A DNA stretch of 64,000 nucleotides from Parapusillimonas granuli (GTDB lineage Bacteria > Pseudomonadota > Gammaproteobacteria > Burkholderiales > Burkholderiaceae_B): positions 186,001 to 250,000 of the forward strand of contig NZ_JACCEM010000001.1 of the NCBI RefSeq assembly GCF_013416525.1. Direction: 5' to 3'. This document shows, piece after piece, positions 28,788 through 37,368 of the stretch (position 1 is its first letter; each line of letters begins with the position of its first letter). The translations under genes were made by a program, and so were the position numbers. A model generated the notes under the pieces. It was not told where the DNA came from. It searched no databases and saw only the letters and a list, made by a program, of their open reading frames with translations.

Positions 28788-29950
28788 AGCGGCTGTCCTA
28801 TGAGGGCGTGGTCGCCGCCGCGCCCGTCACCGTGCCTTATGTGCGCTATTCGATCGAGAGCGCGCACTGGTGGCTGGGCCGCGCGCTGGGCGGCCTGGTG
28901 CGCGGCGCGGGCGTGGCCAAGCACGAGATCGACGGCATGTGCGTGTCCAGCTTCACGCTCGCGCCGGACACGGCCGTCGGGCTGACGCAGCACCTGGGCA
29001 TGTCTCCGCGCTGGCTGGACCACATTCCCATGGGCGGCGCGAGCGGCGTGATCGGCCTGCGCCGGGCCGCGCGCGCGGTGCAGGCCGGGGATGCGGAGAT
29101 CGTCGCCTGCCTGGCCGGGGACACCAATCACGTGGATTCCTTCCGCCACACCGTGAGCCAGTTTTCCCGCTTCGCCCAGGACGGCGTGTATCCGTATGGC
29201 GCGGGCGGCCCCAACGCCAGCTTCGCCCTGCTTACCCGCAACTACATGCGCGCCAGCGGCGCAACGCGCGAGGACTTCGGCAAGCTGTGCGTGGCGCAAC
29301 GCGCCAACGCTCTGCACAACCCCCATGCGCTGATGAAGAAGCCGCTCAGCCTGGAGCAATACCTCGACGCCCGCGAAATCACCGAGCCGATCCACCTGTT
29401 CGATTGCGTCATGCCCTGCGCGGGCGCCGACGCCTTCCTGGTCATGCGCGAACAGCGGGCGCGGGCGCTGGGCCTGCCGTACGCGCGCATCCTGTCCACC
29501 ATCGAACGCCACAACGCCTGGCCGGACGACCCCATGCAGATCCGCGGCGGCTGGGCCATGGACCTGCAGGAATTCTACGAACATGCCGGGCTGGCGCCGC
29601 GGGACGTCGATTTCGTGCAGGCCTACGACGACTACCCGGTGATCAACATGATGCAGCTGGAAGACCTCGGCTTTTGCGGCAAGGGCCAGGCGCCCGAATT
29701 CGTCCGCCGGCACAGCTTCACGTTCGACGGCAGCTTCCCGTTCAACACCAACGGCGGCCAGCTTTCCGCCGGGCAGGCCGGCGCCGCCGGCGGCTACCTG
29801 GGCATGGTCGAAGCGCTGCGCCAGCTGACGGGCCAGGCCCATGCGCAGGTGCGGAACGCGCGCGTCGGCCTGGTCAGCGGCTTCGGCATGATCAACTACG
29901 ACCGCGGCCTGTGCACCGCCGCCGCGCTGCTGGCAAGGAGCGACGCATGA
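28784..29950 (+). CDS. Thiolase-like protein (SCP2/Ltp2-type, candidate retro-aldolase)
   Basis: A 388-residue thiolase-superfamily protein starting at GTG. The nucleophile Cys motif (C-x-S-G in thiolases) reads GGASG at about residue 85, and the His motif GHP reads GQA in NGGQLSAGQAGAAGG. The usual Claisen chemistry is therefore not expected. The segment AYDDYPVINMMQLEDLGF resembles the Tyr-containing YD motif of Ltp2-type aldolases, which cleave β-hydroxyacyl-CoAs when partnered with a DUF35 protein. The next gene encodes a DUF35 domain, with a 4-base overlap. Retro-aldol cleavage is inferred. Confidence 0.82.
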   Translation: MKRLSYEGVVAAAPVTVPYVRYSIESAHWWLGRALGGLVRGAGVAKHEIDGMCVSSFTLAPDTAVGLTQHLGMSPRWLDHIPMGGASGVIGLRRAARAVQAGDAEIVACLAGDTNHVDSFRHTVSQFSRFAQDGVYPYGAGGPNASFALLTRNYMRASGATREDFGKLCVAQRANALHNPHALMKKPLSLEQYLDAREITEPIHLFDCVMPCAGADAFLVMREQRARALGLPYARILSTIERHNAWPDDPMQIRGGWAMDLQEFYEHAGLAPRDVDFVQAYDDYPVINMMQLEDLGFCGKGQAPEFVRRHSFTFDGSFPFNTNGGQLSAGQAGAAGGYLGMVEALRQLTGQAHAQVRNARVGLVSGFGMINYDRGLCTAAALLARSDA

Positions 29951-31191
29951 CCCGGCCGCTGGCCCGCCCCCCCAAGAAGAACCCCGTCGCCCGGACCCGG
30001 CAGCCGACGCTGCCCCCGGCCGCAAGAAGCCGGCGCGCGCTGGGGCTGACGGCCGCCGCCGCCGCCGGGCGCTTCGAGCTCCAGGTCTGCCGCGAATGCG
30101 CCACCGTGCAATACCCCCCGCGCGAGGTCTGCGTCCACTGCCTGTCCGAACACCTGCCCTGGCGGCCAGTGGACCCGCGAGGCCGCCTGCTGGCCGTCAC
30201 GACCCTGCACCACAGCAACGACCTGTATTTCCGCGAACGCCTGCCGTGGCGCATCGGCACCGTCCACATGGCCGCGGGCCCGTCCGTCGTGGCGCACGTG
30301 CACGGCGACTGCCGGGAAGGCGACGCCGTCCGCCTGGCGCTGAAGCTCGATCGCAGCGGACAAGCCGTCATGATCGCCCTACCCACCGAGGCATGCCCCA
30401 ATATGGAAGACGACAAGACCTTGCGGGAAACTTCCTGCGATCCCAAGTTCCGGCGCGTGCTGGTCACCGACGGCAAGTCCGCCGTCGGCCAGGCCGCCAT
30501 CCAGGCCCTGCTGGAGGCCGGCGCCGCCGCGGTCTTCGCCGGCGACCCGGAGCCCTGGCGCGCCTCATCGGCCTTCGACGCCCTGTGCCAGGACGGCCGC
30601 GTGCAGCCGCAAGCCCTGAACCTCACCGACACGGACTCGGTGGAGCGCGTCTCGCGGTCCATAGGCGGCAAGGTCGACATCCTGGTCAACACCGCCGGCT
30701 ACGAGCGCGACGGGGGCGTGCTGCGCAACCGCGACATGAACAAGGCGCGCGATGCGCTGGACATCCATTGCCTGGGCCTGATGCGCCTGGCGCAGCACTT
30801 CGGCCCCGGCATGGCCGCCCGCGCCGCCGACGGCGTCAACAGCGCCGTGGCGTGGGTGAACCTGCTGTCCATCTACGCCCACATGAACCTGCCCTCGCGC
30901 GGGATATGGTCCGCCTCCCAGGCGGCGGCGCTGTCGGTGGCGCAGTGCCTGCGCAACGAATTCCTGCAATCGGGGGTGCGGGTCGTGAACGTGTTCTCGG
31001 GCCCCATCGACCACGAATGGGAACAGCTCACGCCGCCGCCGCGCGTCAGCCCCAAGGCCTTGGCGCAAGCCGCCGTGCGGGCGCTGCGCGAAGGCATCGA
31101 GGACGTGTACGTGGGCGACGTCGCCCAGGAATTCCTGGCGCGCCTGCGCGACAACCCCAAGGGACTGGAAAGAGAATTGGGTGCATCCTAG
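29947..31191 (+). CDS. DUF35 (Zn-ribbon/OB-fold) domain fused to a degenerate short-chain dehydrogenase
   Basis: A 414-residue two-domain protein. After a basic, Pro-rich N-terminus, residues about 45-140 form a DUF35 domain with rubredoxin-like ligands CREC-x10-CVHC and an OB part. Residues about 175-410 are SDR-like (LVNTAGYERDGGVL, VRVVNVFSGPID), but the active site YxxxK reads WSASQ and the TGxxxGxG motif reads TDGKSAVGQ. The SDR half is therefore probably non-catalytic and may be structural. It should pair with the thiolase-like protein as in Ltp2/ChsH2 complexes. It is coupled upstream by ATGA. Confidence 0.83.
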   Translation: MTRPLARPPKKNPVARTRQPTLPPAARSRRALGLTAAAAAGRFELQVCRECATVQYPPREVCVHCLSEHLPWRPVDPRGRLLAVTTLHHSNDLYFRERLPWRIGTVHMAAGPSVVAHVHGDCREGDAVRLALKLDRSGQAVMIALPTEACPNMEDDKTLRETSCDPKFRRVLVTDGKSAVGQAAIQALLEAGAAAVFAGDPEPWRASSAFDALCQDGRVQPQALNLTDTDSVERVSRSIGGKVDILVNTAGYERDGGVLRNRDMNKARDALDIHCLGLMRLAQHFGPGMAARAADGVNSAVAWVNLLSIYAHMNLPSRGIWSASQAAALSVAQCLRNEFLQSGVRVVNVFSGPIDHEWEQLTPPPRVSPKALAQAAVRALREGIEDVYVGDVAQEFLARLRDNPKGLERELGAS

Positions 31192-31240
31192 CCTCAGCGC
31201 CCCCATGGCGCGGGCGGGCGAACCCACCACTGGAGACAAC

Positions 31241-32032
31241 ATGAGCACATCGGCACTATCCCTTTTCATGGCGGAGCTTGCGTCGGGCAAGATCCGCATG
31301 GTCGACCTGACCGAAACCCTGACGCCGGAATTTCCGACCATCGTCCTGCCTCCGGAATTCGGCCAGGCCTGGCCGTTCCGCATCGAAGAAATCTCGCGCT
31401 ACGACGAGCGCGGCCCCGCATGGTACTGGAACAATTTTTCCATGTCGGAGCATACCGGCACCCATTTCGACGCCCCCGTGCATTGGGTCAGCGGCAAAGA
31501 CCTGCCCGACAACACCGTCGACACCATTCCCTTGTCCGCCTTCATCGCCGAGGCTTGCGTCATCGACTGTTCGGCCGAGTCCGCGGCGGACCCGGACTTC
31601 CTGCTCAGCATCGATTTCGTCCAGCGGTGGGAGGCCGTCCATGGGCGGATACCGCCCAGGTCCTGGGTCTTCATGCGCACCGACTGGTCCAAGCGCGAAA
31701 AGCCGGCCGAATACCTGAACATGCGGAAAGACGGCGCGCACTCCCCCGGGCCGGACGCCGCCGTCGTGCCCTGGCTGATCAAGGAGCGCGACGTGCATGG
31801 CTTCGGAACCGAGTCCGTGGGCACCGATACCGGCCAGGCCCAGCACCTGGATCCCCCCTTCCCCTGCCACTATTTCATGCATGGCAACAACCGCTACGGC
31901 CTGCAGTGCATGACCAACCTGGACCAGCTGCCGCCCAAGGGCGCCGTGATCTTCGCGGCCCCCCTGAAGATACGCCGCGGCTCGGGCAGCCCGCTGCGCG
32001 TGATCGCCCTGGCGCCGGCCCAGGCCGCATGA
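31241..32032 (+). CDS. Cyclase family protein, isatin hydrolase / kynurenine formamidase-like
   Basis: A 263-residue metal-dependent hydrolase. The Mn/Zn-binding signature HTGTHFDAPVHW (about residues 71-82) has the H-x-T-H-x-D-x-P-x-H pattern. The catalytic region GTDTGQAQHLDPPFPCHYFMHGNNRYGLQCMTNLDQLP is also family-like. Known members open isatin to isatinate or hydrolyse N-formylkynurenine. Next to a Rieske oxygenase, CoA ligase and IorAB-like proteins, isatin hydrolysis is the better fit. The ATG at 31241 follows TGGAGA at 31231-31236. Confidence 0.85.
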   Translation: MSTSALSLFMAELASGKIRMVDLTETLTPEFPTIVLPPEFGQAWPFRIEEISRYDERGPAWYWNNFSMSEHTGTHFDAPVHWVSGKDLPDNTVDTIPLSAFIAEACVIDCSAESAADPDFLLSIDFVQRWEAVHGRIPPRSWVFMRTDWSKREKPAEYLNMRKDGAHSPGPDAAVVPWLIKERDVHGFGTESVGTDTGQAQHLDPPFPCHYFMHGNNRYGLQCMTNLDQLPPKGAVIFAAPLKIRRGSGSPLRVIALAPAQAA

Positions 32033-32043
32033 GGAACACGGCC

Positions 32044-32775
32044 ATGAGCGCTCACCCCCACACCGCGGTCGTGACCGGCGGCAGCGCCGGAATCGGTGCG
32101 GAGATCTGCCGCCAGATGCTGGATGCCGGCTATCAGGTCGTTTCCATGGCAAGGCGCGCGCCGGACTTCAGCCATCCGCGGCTGAGCCACGTGCTGGTCG
32201 ATCTGCTCGACGCCGGCGCCACCGCCCAGGCCGCCCGCGAGATCGCGGCCGAACATCCGGTCAGCCACGTCGTCCACAACGCCGGCGTGATCCGGCCCGA
32301 CCTCCTGCCCGACGTGCGCCTGGAAGACCTGCATGGGCTCACCCAGATACACCTGGGGGCCGCCATCTCGCTCGTCCAGGCCGCGCTGCCGGGCATGGAG
32401 GCGCGCGGCTTCGGGCGCATCGTGCTGATGTCTTCGCGCGGCGCGCTGGGCCTGCCCACCCGCACCGCGTATTCGGCCACCAAGGCGGGCATGGTGGGCA
32501 TGGCGCGCACCTGGTCGCTGGAGCTCGCCGCCAAAGGCATCACCGTCAACGTCGTCGCGCCCGGGCCGATCCAGACCGACATGTTCCACGAGGTGATTCC
32601 GCCCGGCAGCGAACGGGAGCGCAACATCGCCCGGGGCATACCGGTGCAGCGCCTCGGCCGGCCCGACGACGTGGCCCGCGCCGTCATGTTTTTCGCGGAT
32701 CCGGCGAACGGCTTCATTACCGGCCAGACCCTGTACGTATGCGGGGGCGCCAGCGTGAGCTCGATCAGCATCTGA
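32044..32775 (+). CDS. Short-chain dehydrogenase/reductase
   Basis: A 243-residue classical SDR with an intact active site: TGGSAGIGAEI (cofactor loop, about residues 11-21), HNAGV, the catalytic Ser in MSSRG, YSATK (Tyr and Lys) and APGPIQTDMF. It contrasts with the degenerate SDR half encoded two genes upstream. In the proposed pathway it could act on a hydroxy or keto intermediate such as dioxindole/isatin; this is inferred. The ATG at 32044 has AGGA upstream; an earlier ATG at 32029 overlaps the previous stop. Confidence 0.88.
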   Translation: MSAHPHTAVVTGGSAGIGAEICRQMLDAGYQVVSMARRAPDFSHPRLSHVLVDLLDAGATAQAAREIAAEHPVSHVVHNAGVIRPDLLPDVRLEDLHGLTQIHLGAAISLVQAALPGMEARGFGRIVLMSSRGALGLPTRTAYSATKAGMVGMARTWSLELAAKGITVNVVAPGPIQTDMFHEVIPPGSERERNIARGIPVQRLGRPDDVARAVMFFADPANGFITGQTLYVCGGASVSSISI

Positions 32776-32816
32776 GCGATCGTTCCACTCGGGCGCGAGG
32801 ATTTATCATACGTCTG

Positions 32817-32845
32817 TTTACAAGCACTCCGGCTACCCGTATATT
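32817..32845 (+). promoter_or_regulatory. Candidate sigma-70 promoter for the binding-protein gene
   Basis: TTTACA (32817-32822), a 17-base spacer and TATATT (32840-32845), each 5/6 to consensus. The binding-protein ATG is 38 bases downstream, with AAGGAG in its leader. The last gene of the operon may thus be expressed separately and more strongly. Confidence 0.55.
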
Positions 32846-32882
32846 TAGTTTAAACATCAAATATCATGAAGGAGACACACCC

Positions 32883-34022
32883 ATGCTGTTAAAAATGCTC
32901 GCAGTTTCCGCGGCCCTGCTGGCCGCCGGCGCCGTCCATGCCCAGGTCAAGGTCGGCGTCGTGACCTCGTCCACCGGCCCCACCGCCCTCATCGGCATTC
33001 CGCAAAAGAACACCGTCGCCCTGCTGCCCAAGAAAGCCGGCGACCTCACCATCGAATACATCTCGCTGGACGACGCGAGCGACCCCACCCAATCGGTCAC
33101 CGCCTTCAAGAAGCTCATCACCGAACAGAAGGTCGATGCGCTGATCGGGCCGTCGGGCTCGCCCAACGCCATGGGCGTCATCCAGTTCGCCGCCGAATCG
33201 GGCACGCCCATGCTGGCGCCCACGGGTTCCGCCGCGGTGGTGCTGCCCATGACGCCGGAAAAGAAATGGGTGTTCAAGACCACCCAGAACGACGACATCA
33301 TCGCCAAGGCGCTGGTCGGCCACATGGTCAAGTCCAATATCAAGACCGTCGCTTTCTTCGGCCTGAACGACGCCTTCGGCGAAAACTGGCTGAAGGTGTT
33401 TTCCGATCTCGCCAAGCAGAACGGCATCAAGATCGTGGCGGTGGAACGCTATCAGCGCTCGGACAGCTCCGTCACCGGCCAGGCGCTCAAGGTGCTGTCG
33501 GCCAAGCCGGAGGCCGTGCTGGTGGCCGGCACCGGCTCGGCCGCCGTGCTGCCGCAGGCCACCCTGGCCAAGCAGGGCTACAAGGGCAAGTTCTACCAGA
33601 CCCACGGCGCCGCGCTGCCCGCTTTCCTCAGCCTGGGCGGCAAGGAAGTCGAAGGCACCATATTGGCGGCCAGCCTGATGCTGGTGCTGCCCGAAATCGA
33701 CGACGGCAATCCGTCCAAGAAGATGGCGGTCGACTACATCGAGCAATACCAGAAGCGCTTCGGCGAAAAGCCCGCCACCTTCGGCGCCAATGTGTACGAT
33801 GCGGGCCTGCTGCTGGAAAAAGCCCTCCCCACCGCCGCCAAGACGGCCAAGCCGGGCACGAAGGAATTCCGCAGCGCCCTGCGCGACGCTCTGGAGCAAA
33901 CCCGCGAACTGGTGGCCACGCAAGGCGTCTACAACATGACGCCCGAAGACCACAGCGGCTTCGACGACCGCGGCCGCGAGCTCATCACCGTGCAGAACGG
34001 GGCCTGGAAGCTGGTCAAATAA
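32883..34022 (+). CDS. ABC transporter periplasmic substrate-binding protein (branched-chain amino acid/aromatic type)
   Basis: A 379-residue LivJ-fold binding protein. The signal peptide MLLKMLAVSAALLAAGAVHA is followed by VKVGVVTSSTGPTALIGIPQKNT, and the Peripla_BP_6 features LIGPSGSPNAMGV, MLAPTGSAAVV and DAFGENWLKVF follow. No permease or ATPase of this family is beside it. Such proteins often bind aromatic acids in Burkholderiales, and its place after the catabolic genes suggests it captures the pathway substrate; this is inferred. Confidence 0.88.
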   Translation: MLLKMLAVSAALLAAGAVHAQVKVGVVTSSTGPTALIGIPQKNTVALLPKKAGDLTIEYISLDDASDPTQSVTAFKKLITEQKVDALIGPSGSPNAMGVIQFAAESGTPMLAPTGSAAVVLPMTPEKKWVFKTTQNDDIIAKALVGHMVKSNIKTVAFFGLNDAFGENWLKVFSDLAKQNGIKIVAVERYQRSDSSVTGQALKVLSAKPEAVLVAGTGSAAVLPQATLAKQGYKGKFYQTHGAALPAFLSLGGKEVEGTILAASLMLVLPEIDDGNPSKKMAVDYIEQYQKRFGEKPATFGANVYDAGLLLEKALPTAAKTAKPGTKEFRSALRDALEQTRELVATQGVYNMTPEDHSGFDDRGRELITVQNGAWKLVK

Positions 34023-34031
34023 GCGAACGCG

Positions 34032-34066
34032 GGGGCGTCCCGGCCTTGCCTCGAGGCCGGAGCCCC
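34032..34066. terminator. GC-rich hairpin between convergent genes
   Basis: CCGGCCT (34040-34046), loop TGCCTCG and AGGCCGG (34054-34060) form a perfect 7-bp stem, extended outside by GGGGC (34032-34036) with GCCCC (34062-34066). It lies between the convergent binding-protein and M81 genes. No T run follows on either strand, so termination is only suggested by position. Confidence 0.35.
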
Positions 34067-34070
34067 TGGC

Positions 34071-35570
34071 TCAGGCCGCCTCGAAGGCCACGCCGCAAGG
34101 ATCCAGCCGCAAGCCGGCCGGCAGGTTCTTCCAGGGCAGCTGCCTCAGCACCATCGGCATGGAGCCGGGCGCCGCGGCAACGATGATCTCGCGCGCGATC
34201 GGCGTGAAGTCCGCCCGGAAATGCACGGCGCTCTTCACCACGAGGATGTCCTGCTCGGTGGGCTCTACGCCCACGTAGCGGAACATCGACTGGTCCGCCA
34301 TCTGCACCTTGACGGACGCCACCACCACCCTGACGCCGCCGATGCGCAAGCACGCGGAAGGCCCCAGCTGCAGGCTGAAGCCGTGATAGAAGGGCCCGGT
34401 CGCGTCGACCCTGCCGTCGGACACGGCTTCTATGTAGAAATCGGCCTCGAAGGGCTCGTCGCCGGCAATGCCGGACTTGCCGCCCAGCGCCAGGCGTATG
34501 GTGGCGCCCTGGCCCGCGGCGTGTATGCGGGCGGCCGCCGCCGGGTCCACGATCAGGCCGATGGCCGCGCGCTCGGCCTTGTTGCGCAGCAGGGCGCGCA
34601 GCATGCCGGTGGTGTCGGAATTGCTGCCGGCGCCGGGGTTGTCCTGCGCATCGGCAATGACGATGGGCTTGCCGCCGTGGCGGGCCGCCTGCATGGCGTA
34701 GCGCACGGCCTCGTCGGGGTCATACAGTTTGCCCGCGAAGCCGGCCTCGGCGGCGATCGCGGCCGAGGCCAGCCGGTCGACCGCCGCCTCCGCCTGGGCC
34801 GCGTCGTCGCCGTAGGCCCAGATCACCGGAGAGCACTCCGGGAAGTCCGCCGCCGGAAACCCCGTGGCGAAGGACACGTGCAGGGCGCTTTCCTCGACCT
34901 CTTCGAGCAGCCGGTACAGGCTGCGGGCCGGCTCGATGTCCGTGCACTGCCAGCAGATCGGGATCAGGAAGGGCAGGCGCCGCGAGGCCATCGCCGGCCG
35001 CTTGCCGGCGGCCAGGCGCGCCTTCAGCAGGCGATGCGCGCGCGCTCCGGTTTCCGCCATGTCCACATGCGGATAGGTACGGTAGGCCGCCAGGATGTCC
35101 GCCTGCGCCAGCATCTGCGCCGTCACGTTGGCATGGAGGTCCAGGCTGGCGACCACCGGAACGTCCGGCCCCACCAGCGCCCGGACGCGGCGCAGCAGCT
35201 CGCCTTCGCCGTCGTCGTAGCCTTGGGCCACCATGGCGCCATGCAGATCCAGGTATACGGCGTCCACCGGCATGGCCGCCCGTATCCCGTCCACGATCAT
35301 GCCGGCGATTCTTTCATAGGTGCCGGCCTCGACATGGGCGGACGGGCTGGCGGCGGCCCAGGCGGTGGCCACGACCGTATCGCCCGCGTCGAGCGCGCTT
35401 TGCACGAAGCCGGCGGCCGGTATGTTGGCGCCCCGTATCGCCGGCCACACGGCGTCGCCGGAGCATACGCCCGGCCAGCCTCCGCCCGCCAGGAAGGCGT
35501 CCCAGTCCGCGAGGTCCGGGGCAAAAGTATTGGTCTCATGCTGAAAACCGCCATATACGATACGTGACAT
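34071..35570 (-). CDS. M81 family metallopeptidase (MlrC-like)
   Basis: A 499-residue protein of the microcystin-LR-degradation MlrC family. The N-terminus has GGFQHETNTFAP (metal-binding His/Glu) followed by DLHGAM and SLDLHANV, the other expected zinc-site segments. In the C-terminal part QDNPGAGSNSDTTGML and VVVASVKVQ are family-like. Known MlrC cleaves a linear peptide containing D-amino acids. Here it lies last in a run of D-serine dehydratase and peptide-transporter genes, 90 bases downstream of the ATPase gene, suggesting intracellular breakdown of imported unusual peptides. Confidence 0.88.
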   Translation of the reverse strand: MSRIVYGGFQHETNTFAPDLADWDAFLAGGGWPGVCSGDAVWPAIRGANIPAAGFVQSALDAGDTVVATAWAAASPSAHVEAGTYERIAGMIVDGIRAAMPVDAVYLDLHGAMVAQGYDDGEGELLRRVRALVGPDVPVVASLDLHANVTAQMLAQADILAAYRTYPHVDMAETGARAHRLLKARLAAGKRPAMASRRLPFLIPICWQCTDIEPARSLYRLLEEVEESALHVSFATGFPAADFPECSPVIWAYGDDAAQAEAAVDRLASAAIAAEAGFAGKLYDPDEAVRYAMQAARHGGKPIVIADAQDNPGAGSNSDTTGMLRALLRNKAERAAIGLIVDPAAAARIHAAGQGATIRLALGGKSGIAGDEPFEADFYIEAVSDGRVDATGPFYHGFSLQLGPSACLRIGGVRVVVASVKVQMADQSMFRYVGVEPTEQDILVVKSAVHFRADFTPIAREIIVAAAPGSMPMVLRQLPWKNLPAGLRLDPCGVAFEAA

Positions 35571-35660
35571 AGTTGCTAACCTAGATGAGTGCCGGCAGCC
35601 ACGGCGGCCGCCGTCGAGGGAAGTGGACCAGGGCCCGCCGACATCGGCGGGCCCGAACGC

Positions 35661-37340
35661 TCAGGCCGCGCTCGGCGCCGGCCTGAAATTCTGGAAATCC
35701 CAGTCGCGGCCGGGCGCGGCGTCGATCAATGCCTTGGTGTAGTCCTGCCGGGGCCGGCTGAGCACTTCCAGCGCCGCGCCCGACTCGACCACCCGGCCGT
35801 GCTGCATGACGACGATGGTGTCGCAGATCTGGGCGGCGACGCGCAAGTCGTGGGTGATGAACAGGACGCCCACGCCCACCCGCTGCCTGACCTCTTCCAG
35901 CAGCTTGAGCACCTGCGCCTGGACGGACACGTCGAGCGCCGAAACCGCTTCGTCGGCGACCAGCACGTCGGGCTCCATGACCAGGGCGCGCGCAATGCAG
36001 ATGCGCTGGCGCTGCCCTCCGGAAAACTGGTGCGGATAGCGGTCGAGGACGTCGGCGCTCAGCCCCACGAGCTCCATGGCGCGCACCGCCTGCTTCAAGG
36101 CGTCCGCGTGCGAGACGCCGAAGTTCAGCAAGCCCTCGATGATGGAATCCCCCACGCGCCGGCGCGGATTCAGGCTGCGATAGGGATCCTGGAAAATGAT
36201 CTGGATCTTCTTTCGCATGGCCAGCATGCCGCCGCGCCCCAGTCCGGTGATGTCGCGGTCCAGCAGACGGACTTCGCCGGATGACGGGTCGATCAGCCGG
36301 ACCACGCAGCGGGCCACGGTCGACTTTCCCGAACCCGATTCGCCCACGATGCCCAGGATCTCGCCCCGCCGCAGCGTCAGGGAGACGTCGCTGGCCGCCG
36401 CCACCGACTCCTGCTTGCGGAACGGCTTCTTGGCTTTGTAGTAGAGCTTGTTCAGCGACCGTACCTGCAGGACGACCTCGCCCTGCAGGGCCGGGCGAGG
36501 CTGCGGTATCAGGCTGGGCACGGACGAGACCAGCATGCGCGTGTAGTCTTGCGCCGGCGCGGCCAGGATCTGGTCGCGCGTGCCGGTTTCCACGACCTCG
36601 CCGCGGTTCATCACGAGGATGCGGTCGGCGATCTCGGCCACCACGCCGAAATCGTGGGTGATGAAGACCACCGCCGTGCCATGCCGGGTCTGCAGTTCGC
36701 GGATCAGGCCGAGAATCTGTTTCTGGGTGGTCACGTCCAGCGCGGTGGTGGGCTCGTCCGCGATGAGCAGCCTGGGCTTCAGGATCAGCGCCATGGCGAT
36801 CACGATGCGCTGGCGCTGCCCGCCGGACAGCTGGTGCGGATAGGATTCGTATACGCGCTCGATGTCCGGCAGGTGCACGGAATCGAGCATGTCCAGCACC
36901 CGCTTGCGCCGCTCGGCCGCCGCCAGCCTGGTGTGCAGCTTCAACACCTCCTCGACCTGCCTGCCCACCGGCTGGACCGGATTGAGCGCCGTCATGGGCT
37001 CCTGGAACACCATGGCCATCCGGGAGGCCCGCAGTTCGCGTATGCGCTTGGGCCCTGCCTGGAGGATGTCCTCGCCGTCGACGATGATGCGGCCCGCCAC
37101 CGGCGCCAGCGCGTTCCTGGGCAGCAGGCCCATCACCGCCAGCGAGGTGACCGACTTGCCCGAACCCGACTCGCCGACGATGCACAGGGTTTCGCCGGCA
37201 TGCACGGCCAGGTTCATGCCGCGCACGACCACGCGCCCCGGAACGCCGTCGCGCGCGGGCGTCCGGACCTCCAGGCCTTCTATCGTCAACACCGGTGCTT
37301 CCGCCGACGCCCGGTTTCCATCATTGTGGTAGTGATTCAT
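35661..37340 (-). CDS. Oligopeptide ABC transporter, fused double ATP-binding protein (DppD-DppF type)
   Basis: A 559-residue protein with two ABC ATPase domains. The first (about residues 17-275) has Walker [11 protein letters not shown], signature LSGGQRQRI and Walker B LLIADEPT. The second (about 290-550) has [19 protein letters not shown] and VLVADEAV, with Ala where Pro is usual after Asp-Glu. It energises peptide uptake. The start at 37340 has AGGAGG upstream; the longer frame begins inside the permease region. It lies between the permease and M81 genes. Confidence 0.92.
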   Translation of the reverse strand: MNHYHNDGNRASAEAPVLTIEGLEVRTPARDGVPGRVVVRGMNLAVHAGETLCIVGESGSGKSVTSLAVMGLLPRNALAPVAGRIIVDGEDILQAGPKRIRELRASRMAMVFQEPMTALNPVQPVGRQVEEVLKLHTRLAAAERRKRVLDMLDSVHLPDIERVYESYPHQLSGGQRQRIVIAMALILKPRLLIADEPTTALDVTTQKQILGLIRELQTRHGTAVVFITHDFGVVAEIADRILVMNRGEVVETGTRDQILAAPAQDYTRMLVSSVPSLIPQPRPALQGEVVLQVRSLNKLYYKAKKPFRKQESVAAASDVSLTLRRGEILGIVGESGSGKSTVARCVVRLIDPSSGEVRLLDRDITGLGRGGMLAMRKKIQIIFQDPYRSLNPRRRVGDSIIEGLLNFGVSHADALKQAVRAMELVGLSADVLDRYPHQFSGGQRQRICIARALVMEPDVLVADEAVSALDVSVQAQVLKLLEEVRQRVGVGVLFITHDLRVAAQICDTIVVMQHGRVVESGAALEVLSRPRQDYTKALIDAAPGRDWDFQNFRPAPSAA

Positions 37341-37368
37341 GGCTTGCCTCCTGCAATCATGGATGCCG

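Noticed and set aside
32044-32775. Assigning this SDR as 3-oxoacyl-ACP reductase (FabG)
   Set aside because: No fatty-acid synthesis genes nearby; the family signature alone does not fix the substrate, so it is left as a generic SDR of the catabolic operon.
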